DNA from: Spirochaetaceae bacterium
Lineage (GTDB): Bacteria > Spirochaetota > Spirochaetia > Treponematales > Treponemataceae
NCBI GenBank assembly: GCA_031285525.1
Contig: JAITWB010000017.1
Span: 1-5,341, forward strand
Direction of reading: 5' to 3'
DNA length: 5,341 bases
Shown here in pieces: positions 1 through 5,341 of this stretch. The notes beneath the pieces are model-generated. The model was given only the letters and a program-made list of their open reading frames with translations. It was not told where the DNA came from and did not search any database. The translations under genes were made by a program, and so were the position numbers. Position 1 is the first letter of the stretch; each line of letters starts with the position of its first letter.

Positions 1-761
1 TGCTCCCAGATTGCAGCGTACCGTTCGGGATCGAGGTTGAAGGTTCTGTCCACGAATTTAACCAGGGGCAGTCTTTTTTCAAGAAAGAAATCGAGATCCC
101 TGATAACCCGTTCAAGGGAAAAATAACGGACAGAACGATCTATCGACGAAAGGCAATAGGCACACCTAAAGGGACAGCCCCGGGCAGATTCGTAGTAGAT
201 GATACGGTTCGGCGCATCTTCGGGCAGGTTTCCTGCAAGCTCATAGGGGAAGGGAATGGCATCCAGATCTTCGATAAGTCTCCGTTCCCCGGAAAACAGC
301 GCTCTCTCAGGATGTTCCCCATTGCGGTACCATATTCCGGGAATTAATTGAAGAGAGAGATTGCCTTGGGCGAGTGAGGCTGCAATCTCGGCAACGGTTT
401 CTTCCCCTTCGCCTTGAACGATAAAATCCGGCACCGGGTTCTCCCGGAATAGGCGCTCCGCCTGCCAGGAAACCTCCGGCCCTCCGGCTCCGATAGGCGT
501 ATTGGGGAACAGCTTTTTCAGCTCCCCCATGACCTTAAAGGAGAGTTCCCGGTTCCAAATATAGACAGAAAACAGGACGAGATCCGGGTTCTCCTCTGAG
601 ATATCCCGGATTATGTCCAAAAGCGGCTGTTGAATCGTCCATTCACGGATGACAGCCTCGGCAGAGGGCGCCTTTTGAGTGATGTATGACCTCAAATATC
701 TGATAGCGAGGTTTGTATGGGAAAACCGCGCATTTATACTGCACAGAAGTATCTTTTTCAT
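1..761 (-). CDS. B12-binding-type radical SAM protein, DUF4080-like (3' end missing)
   Basis: The visible part is the N-terminal 253 residues; the gene runs off the left edge. Residues 1-135 form an alternating alpha/beta domain of the cobalamin-binding (Rossmann-like) type: it opens MKKILLCSINARFSHTNLAI, continues with PDLVLFSVYIWNRE and GAGGPEVS, and ends with IVQGEGEET. This is followed by the radical SAM start ESARGCPFRCAYCLSS, whose Cys196, Cys200 and Cys203 form the CxxxCxxC site for a 4Fe-4S cluster that cleaves S-adenosylmethionine. The SARGCPF and VKFVDRTFN stretches resemble B12-binding radical SAM proteins carrying a C-terminal DUF4080, which would lie outside the window. The classical DxHxxG cobalamin motif is absent, as is common in this class, so B12 binding is family inference. 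The substrate is unknown. The ATG at 761 is the only reasonable start: it lies 16 bases after the chemoreceptor stop, with no good Shine-Dalgarno close by (AAGGTGG sits 21 bases upstream). Cotranscription with the chemoreceptor is likely. Confidence 0.88.
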   Translation of the reverse strand, partial: MKKILLCSINARFSHTNLAIRYLRSYITQKAPSAEAVIREWTIQQPLLDIIRDISEENPDLVLFSVYIWNRELSFKVMGELKKLFPNTPIGAGGPEVSWQAERLFRENPVPDFIVQGEGEETVAEIAASLAQGNLSLQLIPGIWYRNGEHPERALFSGERRLIEDLDAIPFPYELAGNLPEDAPNRIIYYESARGCPFRCAYCLSSIDRSVRYFSLERVIRDLDFFLEKRLPLVKFVDRTFNLDPERYAAIWE

Positions 762-777
762 TTCGTATTTGATACTA

Positions 778-2859
778 CTATTCCACCTTAAACTTTGCAA
801 CTTCCCGCATCAGCATATCGATATTTTCCCGGGTCTTTCCGGTCAGTTCATTGACCCGGTTTACTGCGGTATTCATCTCATTCGCACCCTGAGCCATCTC
901 GTTCATGCCATCGGCGATCTCCTGGGTTACCTTTTCGAGGTTTCTGCTCTCCCGGATGACCTCTGTGGAACCTTCAAGCATCTCCATGGAATCGTTTTTG
1001 ACGAACTGGGTGATCTCGTTCAATTGTCCCACCGACTCAAGGATCAACTGACTGCCCTGACCCTGTTCCTCCATGGCGTTGCGGATATTCTCCTCCTGCT
1101 CGGAAACGGTTTTGACTCCGCCGTCGATAGCTTCAAACTTGGTAAGCACATTATCTGTGGAAAGGGTAATCTTATCGATGGAAGTCTTTATCTTCTTGAG
1201 CACATTACTGATAGTTTTGGACTGCTCCCCGGAATCTTCGGCAAGTTTACGGATCTCATCGGCAACAACTGCAAAGCCTTTTCCAGCTTCCCCTGCGTGA
1301 GCCGCTTCAATCGCAGCATTCATCGACAGCAGATTGGTCTGGCTGGCAATATTTTCCATCACCGAGTTTATCTCCAGCAGCCCCTCGGATTCCTTCGTGA
1401 TCTCCTGTAAGTCCACTGCCACTTCCTGTAAACCGTTCCGTCCCACCTCTGAGGCGGCGGAGAGATTCTGTACATTATCCGCATTTTTGACCAGCGTATG
1501 GGTAACGGACTGAATATTTGCCAGCATCTCTTCGATAGCCGACGAAGACTGGGCGACATTGGCGGTTTGCTTTTCCACATGATTACTCAGGCTGTTGATA
1601 TGCTCGGTTATCTGTTCCATGGTTGCGTTTGTTTGGGTAACTCCGGCGCTCTGGTTAATGATCCGGGATTTTATGCTCTGAATATTTGCGGTGATCTGAT
1701 TTACCGTTGCCGCTGTTTCGGTCATATTACTGGACAGATCACTGCCGATTTCGGACAGAGCCCCCGCTTTTTGTTTAATCATGAGGGTCAGATTCTTGAT
1801 ATTACCCATGGTTTGATTAAAATAGCGGGCAAGGTCACCCAGTTCATATTTTGATTTGATATCCACGGTTTGGGTTAAGTCCCCTTCGCCGACACGGAAA
1901 AAGGTCTTCCGCATATGTTCCAGAGGCCGGGAGATTGAACGGGCAAGGATAACGCTGCATGCAATGCCCAGTACTACAGCGGCGATCATGATGAGTACCA
2001 GTGTGGCGATGAGTTTATACACCTCTGCAAAGAGATGGGCTTTATCGACTGTCATGATGAGGGTCATATCATATCCCGGAACAGTGGTATAACCGCTGAT
2101 CAAATTGCTTCCCCTGTAGGTATATTCGATTGAACCCTGATTCTGTTCGATCATCACCGAAATGGCGTCTGCCAAAGGCTGATAGGAAGGATCCGCCTTC
2201 GCCTGTTCTATGGGATTTTCATTTCTGTCTACTATTTCGGGATTCGTACCGTGGGCGATGATAGTCCCTGTTCCGTCTATTATATAGGCATATCCGCCGG
2301 CTCGTCCTTTGATGGATGCACAGATCTCGCTAAAGGCAAGGGCATTGGTACGCGCCAAGACACCTCCCACAATTTGTCCGTTCTGTCTGATAGGAACAGT
2401 GAAGTTGAGTATGGGAAAGGGCATGGGAGCCACGGTTTGGGCGGAGGTCATTATTTTGGACAGCCCCAGACCGCCTGAGAGGGCTGTCTTGATGTGGGGA
2501 TTGGATGCGAGGTTGAGAACGGACCCATCCTTAACCTGCCAAACGCTGCCTTGTCTGTCGATGACTCCGATTCCGTCAAAGTTCATCTCTGCCGCCAGGG
2601 CTCTGAGAACAGGTTCCTGGAGGGTTCTGTCCATGGACTGTATCACCGGAGCTGCCGCAATGGCCTGTAAAACCCGGTGGGTATTCGATATTCCCGAAGC
2701 GACAAGGTTCGCTCCTATTTCGGACTCATTAAGCATCCATTCGGTTGAATCCCGTTCTACAGTCTGAAGAATGAAATTAATGGATAGAAATCCCAACACC
2801 AGGGATACACCTATCACCAGGGTGCTGATTACGAGAAAAAGCCGTTTGTTGATACTCAT
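778..2859 (-). CDS. Methyl-accepting chemotaxis protein with double-Cache-like sensor
   Basis: This is a complete 693-residue membrane chemoreceptor that senses a ligand outside the cytoplasm and controls the CheA kinase through CheW. A first membrane segment (about 7-31) is followed by an extracytoplasmic sensor (about 35-280). Its repeated strand pattern ([12 protein letters not shown], then [15 protein letters not shown], then [17 protein letters not shown]) fits a dCache_1 domain. A second membrane segment (about 283-306) leads into HAMP (about 305-358, with ISRPLEHM and GEGDLTQ). A long coiled coil follows, with the signalling hairpin tip at about 494-541, including [19 protein letters not shown] and [17 protein letters not shown]. 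Methylation-type helices are visible near 376-390 and 656-670 ([15 protein letters not shown]). There is no C-terminal CheR-tethering pentapeptide; the protein ends AKFKVE. I do not see the dCache amino-acid-binding signature, so no ligand is proposed. The ATG has GAAGGT about 11 bases upstream, a usable though slightly distant ribosome site. The gene is probably first in an operon with the downstream radical SAM gene. Confidence 0.96.
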   Translation of the reverse strand: MSINKRLFLVISTLVIGVSLVLGFLSINFILQTVERDSTEWMLNESEIGANLVASGISNTHRVLQAIAAAPVIQSMDRTLQEPVLRALAAEMNFDGIGVIDRQGSVWQVKDGSVLNLASNPHIKTALSGGLGLSKIMTSAQTVAPMPFPILNFTVPIRQNGQIVGGVLARTNALAFSEICASIKGRAGGYAYIIDGTGTIIAHGTNPEIVDRNENPIEQAKADPSYQPLADAISVMIEQNQGSIEYTYRGSNLISGYTTVPGYDMTLIMTVDKAHLFAEVYKLIATLVLIMIAAVVLGIACSVILARSISRPLEHMRKTFFRVGEGDLTQTVDIKSKYELGDLARYFNQTMGNIKNLTLMIKQKAGALSEIGSDLSSNMTETAATVNQITANIQSIKSRIINQSAGVTQTNATMEQITEHINSLSNHVEKQTANVAQSSSAIEEMLANIQSVTHTLVKNADNVQNLSAASEVGRNGLQEVAVDLQEITKESEGLLEINSVMENIASQTNLLSMNAAIEAAHAGEAGKGFAVVADEIRKLAEDSGEQSKTISNVLKKIKTSIDKITLSTDNVLTKFEAIDGGVKTVSEQEENIRNAMEEQGQGSQLILESVGQLNEITQFVKNDSMEMLEGSTEVIRESRNLEKVTQEIADGMNEMAQGANEMNTAVNRVNELTGKTRENIDMLMREVAKFKVE

Positions 2860-2909
2860 AGATACATACTACCTTCAAAAAATGATACCAGACTCCACAA
2901 TTGAACAAC

Positions 2910-2922
2910 TTGATTACATCAA
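2910..2922. repeat. Short dyad TTGAT-TAC-ATCAA in the chemoreceptor leader
   Basis: A perfect 5-bp inverted repeat with a 3-base centre lies about 50 bases upstream of the chemoreceptor start. A dyad this short is expected by chance in AT-rich DNA. It is recorded because it is the second dyad in the same leader and might be a protein-binding half of a larger control region. Confidence 0.2.
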
Positions 2923-2953
2923 AAACTGCACTATGAACAAATACTGAGAGAGG

Positions 2954-2979
2954 ATTATAAAATCAGCGATGTTTATAAT
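2954..2979. repeat. Dyad ATTATAAA / TTTATAAT with near-continuous stem
   Basis: ATTATAAA at 2954-2961 is exactly inverted as TTTATAAT at 2972-2979. Inside these arms ATC (2962-2964) pairs with GAT (2968-2970). This leaves an AGC loop and one unpaired G (2971), so the whole is an 11-bp stem with a single bulge. It lies just downstream of the candidate chemoreceptor promoter, at the predicted 5' end of that transcript, and 62 bases past the ygiQ stop. It could be an operator or an mRNA 5' hairpin. It is too AT-rich, and lacks a following T run on either strand, to be a standard intrinsic terminator. The match itself is seen directly; any function is inference. Confidence 0.4.
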
Positions 2980-2988
2980 TGATAGTAT

Positions 2989-3017
2989 ATTTTACCACTC
3001 TTCAAGTAAATCGTAAA
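2989..3017 (-). promoter_or_regulatory. Candidate sigma-70 type promoter for the chemoreceptor
   Basis: Reading the minus strand, TTTACG (3012-3017) and TAAAAT (2989-2994) are separated by 17 bases. They match the -35 and -10 consensus at 4 of 6 and 5 of 6 positions. Transcription would begin near 2982, giving a leader of about 120 bases before the chemoreceptor. The overlapping TATACT at 2985-2990 is an alternative -10, but with a 15-base gap to TTTACT. I looked for the sigma-28 pattern often used for chemotaxis genes (TAAA, 15 bases, GCCGATAA-like) and did not find a convincing copy. The region is AT-rich, so chance matches are easy. Confidence 0.35.
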
Positions 3018-3040
3018 GTTTAAATTTGGTTAAATATGAA

Positions 3041-4843
3041 TTATTTCTCCGGAGGAACAAGTGCATTCGAACCGAAGCCGATTAGGTCTTCCCTTCCAGC
3101 GAGATGGAGCGCTTCACGTACAAGCCGATGGTTTTCTTTTCTATTAAACTGAAGGAGAGCCCTTTGCAGATTGCGTTCATGCTGACCCCGGGGGATATAC
3201 ACGGGAGTGAGCGTATAGGGATCGAGTTCTGTATAGTACATACAGGTGGAGAGACTTCCAGGGGTTGGGTAGAAATCCTGTACCTGATCGGGGACAAAGC
3301 CGCTCTTTTTGAGATACAGCGCATTCTCTATCGCTTCGGGAAGTCCGGCGCCGGGATGGGATGCGATATAGTAGGGGACGATGTACTGTTTTTTTTCCAG
3401 ATCCTTATTAATCTGAGCGTATTTCCACTCAAATTCGGTGTATACCGAATGGCGGCTCTTCCGCATCAGGGAGAGTACCTTGTCGGAGACCTGTTCTGGG
3501 GCGACCTTCAACTGTCCCGAGATGTGGTGCTCACAGAGTTCCCGGAAGAAGGTGTCGTCTTCGTCTTTCAGAAGATAGTCGAATCGGATGCCGCTGCGGA
3601 TAAAGACTTTTTTTATCCCCGGAATAGCCGTGAGCCGTCTGAGGAGGGTGATATAATCCCGGTGGTCTACCTCAAGGGCGGCGCAGGGTTCTGTCCCCAG
3701 ACATTGCTTGTCCGGGCAGGCGCCCTTTGTTTTCTGGCGGCGGCAGGCATCGTGACGGAAATTCGCAGTGGGTCCGCCTACGTCATGGATATAGCCTTTG
3801 AATTGAGGATGCCTGGTGAGGGCTATTGCTTCCCGCTCAAGGGATTCGTGGCTGCGGGACTGAATACGCCGTCCCTGATGAAAGGCTATAGCGCAGAACG
3901 AGCATCCTCCAAAGCAGCCCCGGCAGCTGGTAAGGGAAAAGAGTACCTCTGCGAGGGCTGGGATTCCTCCCTGTTCATCGTAAGAAGGATGCCAGCGGCG
4001 GGTATAGGGCAGTTCCATAACCCGGTCGAATTCTCCTTGAGACAAGGGCAGGGCAGGGGGTTCCTGCACTACGTACCGATTCTCTGAAGGTTCCGCAAGG
4101 ACAGACGCAGATATGGCGTCGGTGTTGCGTTCCTGGATGACGAAGGAGCGGGCATAGGCTTCCTTTGATGCCTTTACCTCTTCAAATGAAGGGAGTATTA
4201 CACACTCTGCTGGGAGTTCTTCTTTTCGTCCTGTACGCCAACAGGTTCCCCGCACTCCCCGGATAAGGGATATTTCCTCTCCTGCGGCAAGTCTTTTGGC
4301 TATCTCAAGAATAGAACGCTCTCCCATGCCGTATGAGAGGAGGTCAGCCTTTGAGTCCAAGAGGATAGAGTGTTTTACCGTGTCTGACCAGTAATCGTAA
4401 TGGGCGAATCGGCGCATACTGGCTTCAATGCCGCCGATTATGATGGGGATGTTCTTGTAGGCTTCCCGGATCTTTGCGGTGTAGGAGATGATTACCCTGT
4501 CGGGACGATTCCCTGTTTTTCCGCCTGGGGAGTATGCGTCTTCACTGCGTTTCTTTTTATTCGCCGTGTAATGGGCAACCATGGAGTCCATGGCGCCGCC
4601 GCTTACCAGAAAGCCGAACCGGGGTCTTCCGAATATCCTGAAAGCTTGCGCCTCTTTCCAATCCGGTTGGGAGAGAATACAGACTCGATAGCCTTCTGCT
4701 TCCAGAAGACGACCCAATAGGGCTGCTGCAAAGGAGGGGTGATCCACATAGGCGTCTCCGGTTACCAGAACGAAGTCACATTCATCCCAGCCCCGGGCGA
4801 TCATATCATTTGCGGTTAAAGGCAGGAACTCTGTTGCACTCAA
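3041..4843 (-). CDS. ygiQ: YgiQ family radical SAM protein
   Basis: This is a complete 600-residue member of the YgiQ (UPF0313) family, cytoplasmic and of unknown reaction. The N-terminal domain carries the family signature VTGDAYVDHPSF (27-38), followed by QPDW (59-62), SGGAMDSMV (81-89) and GGIEASMRRFAHYDYWSD (137-154). The radical SAM motif is CFGGCSFC at 310-317 (Cys310, Cys314, Cys317), preceded by SLTSCRG. A second cysteine group at 367, 376, 381 and 387 lies just after HDVGGPTANF and just before VDHRDY, a conserved stretch of the family. The C-terminal part includes FIRSGIRFDYLL, QLKVAPEQVSDKVL and QDFYPTPGSLSTCMYYT, and ends in a shortened DUF3362-type region. The total is shorter than E. 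coli YgiQ (about 740 residues) at both ends. The start is TTG at 4843: the residues right after it (FLPLT, then GWDECDFVLVTGD) align with the conserved N-terminus, and the TTG overlaps the stop of the upstream gene as TTGA. The next in-frame ATG, residue 14, would remove conserved sequence. Confidence 0.95.
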   Translation of the reverse strand: MSATEFLPLTANDMIARGWDECDFVLVTGDAYVDHPSFAAALLGRLLEAEGYRVCILSQPDWKEAQAFRIFGRPRFGFLVSGGAMDSMVAHYTANKKKRSEDAYSPGGKTGNRPDRVIISYTAKIREAYKNIPIIIGGIEASMRRFAHYDYWSDTVKHSILLDSKADLLSYGMGERSILEIAKRLAAGEEISLIRGVRGTCWRTGRKEELPAECVILPSFEEVKASKEAYARSFVIQERNTDAISASVLAEPSENRYVVQEPPALPLSQGEFDRVMELPYTRRWHPSYDEQGGIPALAEVLFSLTSCRGCFGGCSFCAIAFHQGRRIQSRSHESLEREAIALTRHPQFKGYIHDVGGPTANFRHDACRRQKTKGACPDKQCLGTEPCAALEVDHRDYITLLRRLTAIPGIKKVFIRSGIRFDYLLKDEDDTFFRELCEHHISGQLKVAPEQVSDKVLSLMRKSRHSVYTEFEWKYAQINKDLEKKQYIVPYYIASHPGAGLPEAIENALYLKKSGFVPDQVQDFYPTPGSLSTCMYYTELDPYTLTPVYIPRGQHERNLQRALLQFNRKENHRLVREALHLAGREDLIGFGSNALVPPEK

Positions 4844-5070
4844 AATGCCTGTACGACTTCGGTCACTCCGGGAACGGTATCCTTGAGGAAGCGTTCAACA
4901 CCCTGCTTGAGGGTCATGGTTGCCATGGGGCAGCTGCCGCAGGCTCCGGTGAGTTTTACGTAGACCTTTCCGTCTGCATCGAGGGAGACAAACTCAAGGT
5001 CTCCTCCGTCAGCCTGCAATTGAGGGCGGATGCGTCCGAGGGCTTCTCTTACTGTATCTTCTGAAAGCAT
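4840..5070 (-). CDS. nfu: Nfu/NifU C-terminal domain iron-sulfur carrier protein
   Basis: This 76-residue protein consists only of the NifU C-terminal (Nfu) domain, which holds a 4Fe-4S cluster at a dimer interface and passes it to client enzymes. The family marks are RPQLQADGGDLEFV (15-28) and TGACGSCPMATMTLKQGVE (41-59), with the cluster cysteines Cys44 and Cys47 in a CxxC. The length is typical of free-standing Nfu proteins, and no A-type or NifU N-terminal scaffold domain is attached. The start at 5070 is fixed by a strong AAAGGAG five bases upstream and by the conserved domain beginning immediately. A longer in-frame reading back to 5244 has no family similarity and would run into the IS end. 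The stop overlaps the ygiQ start by four bases, implying translational coupling and a shared transcript. Confidence 0.95.
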   Translation of the reverse strand: MLSEDTVREALGRIRPQLQADGGDLEFVSLDADGKVYVKLTGACGSCPMATMTLKQGVERFLKDTVPGVTEVVQAF

Positions 5071-5075
5071 GGTAA

Positions 5076-5082
5076 CTCCTTT
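5076..5082 (-). promoter_or_regulatory. Ribosome binding site fixing the nfu start
   Basis: AAAGGAG on the minus strand stands 5 bases before the ATG at 5070. It is the strongest Shine-Dalgarno among the minus-strand genes here and decides between the 76-residue start and the longer 134-residue reading. Confidence 0.85.
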
Positions 5083-5135
5083 AGTGTATTCGTGTATCGA
5101 GCGCGGAAAACGGTTTCGTTTTTCAGCGTCTCTAT

Positions 5136-5147
5136 ACAGTATACTGT
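5136..5147. promoter_or_regulatory. Perfect 12-bp palindrome upstream of nfu, candidate operator
   Basis: ACAGTATACTGT is a perfect palindrome 66-77 bases upstream of the nfu start. On the minus strand it contains TATACT, a 5-of-6 match to a -10 box, but no good -35 sits 16-18 bases above it. A repressor or activator binding over a weak promoter would fit this layout. Nearby in the same leader are an AAAACG/CGTTTT stem (5107-5122), a CGGCA-TAT-TGCCG dyad (5175-5187) and an 8-base-period GTGTAT repeat (5084-5097). I cannot name a regulator: it is not the standard Fur or IscR pattern as I know them. Confidence 0.35.
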
Positions 5148-5231
5148 TTTTGAGGGAAATGATACAGAGGTTGGCGGCATATTGCCGGTGAGATATTGCA
5201 GCCGATATAGGGACAATCGGGAAATCATATA

Positions 5232-5341
5232 GAGCCTGTTGCAAAACTCCTAAAAAGACATGAAGAGGTATAAAAAAGCGAAGGAATCTGATAAGATTAA
5301 TGGTGACTAAACCAACTAATCAGGAGACCTTCGCCATGAAA
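5232..5341 (+). mobile_element. Probable insertion sequence left end (rest beyond window)
   Basis: GAGCCTGTTGCAAAACTCC at 5232-5250 looks like the terminal inverted repeat of a DDE-type insertion sequence; ends of this GAGCCTGTTGCAAAA style occur in IS5- or IS1182-like elements as I recall them. It is followed by an AT-rich leader of about 85 bases and then a well-formed gene start pointing away from nfu. The matching right end, the transposase and the target duplication are outside the window. The family, the exact boundary and whether the element is intact therefore cannot be decided here. Confidence 0.5.
5336..5341 (+). CDS. Start of a plus-strand gene, probable transposase (two codons only)
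   Basis: ATGAAA closes the window, with AGGAGA (5322-5327) eight bases upstream as a strong ribosome binding site. Only Met-Lys is visible, so the product is unknown from its own sequence. The transposase call rests on the IS-like terminus about 100 bases upstream, which is a typical distance from an IS end to its transposase start. It is divergent from nfu. Confidence 0.45.

Noticed and set aside
140..322. A 60-codon minus-strand open frame inside the partial radical SAM gene
   Set aside because: It is an alternative frame of the radical SAM coding sequence, whose correct frame contains the CPFRCAYC motif and continues unbroken across this stretch.
679..1410. A 243-codon open frame on the plus strand opposite the chemoreceptor end and the start of the radical SAM gene
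   Set aside because: It spans two well-supported minus-strand genes. Its apparent low-complexity leucine/histidine repeats are the reverse complement of chemoreceptor coiled-coil codons.
2860..3040. Sigma-28 flagellar/chemotaxis promoter for the chemoreceptor
   Set aside because: TAAA and GCTGAT-like pieces exist but not at the roughly 15-base spacing needed, so only a sigma-70 type candidate is reported.
3104..4087. A 327-codon open frame on the plus strand opposite ygiQ
   Set aside because: It lies wholly antisense to a strongly supported family member, has no ribosome binding site, and its translation shows no recognisable domain. It is a by-product of the codon composition of ygiQ.
5107..5122. 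AAAACG-GTTT-CGTTTT hairpin as a terminator or riboswitch
   Set aside because: The stem is only 6 bp. On the plus strand a short T run follows, but no plus-strand gene precedes it; on the minus strand no T run follows. The leader is too short and simple for a known riboswitch.
5071..5244. N-terminal extension of the Nfu protein to an ATG at 5244
   Set aside because: The extra 58 residues show no family similarity, begin inside the IS-like terminus and cover the palindrome region. The internal ATG at 5070 has an excellent ribosome site and begins the conserved domain.

Overview
The window reads as ordinary chromosome from a motile, probably anaerobic bacterium of roughly balanced base composition. 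The chemoreceptor, the B12-dependent-type radical SAM protein, YgiQ and a stand-alone Nfu domain together would suit a treponeme-like spirochete (for example a termite-gut Treponema) or a clostridial Firmicute. That is an inference from gene style, because there is no rRNA or other decisive marker. All four substantial genes lie on the minus strand, so they are described here from right to left.

At the right edge (about 5232-5341) is what looks like the end of an insertion sequence. It has an IS-like terminus, a short AT-rich leader, a strong ribosome binding site and the first two codons of a plus-strand gene, presumably the transposase. Next comes a gene-free leader of about 160 bases that holds a perfect 12-bp palindrome and other small repeats. 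It precedes a two-gene operon: a 76-residue Nfu/NifU C-terminal iron-sulfur carrier (4840-5070), then ygiQ, a 600-residue radical SAM protein (3041-4843). The two genes overlap by 4 bases (TTGA), so translation is probably coupled. A small iron-sulfur carrier placed directly in front of an iron-sulfur enzyme suggests dedicated cluster supply.

A 181-base intergenic region (2860-3040) has a plausible sigma-70 type promoter and two dyads, one of them a near-continuous 11-bp stem. It precedes a full-length 693-residue transmembrane chemoreceptor (778-2859). Sixteen bases after its stop begins a second radical SAM gene (1-761, running off the left edge), with an N-terminal cobalamin-binding-type domain and an intact CPFRCAYC cluster motif. 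It resembles the B12-binding/radical SAM/DUF4080 family.

I found no CRISPR array, tRNA, rRNA, toxin-antitoxin pair, defence system or evident new system. The points worth a second look are modest: the Nfu-YgiQ coupling, the chemoreceptor/radical SAM pairing, the cysteine cluster in YgiQ, the intergenic dyads and the IS boundary.
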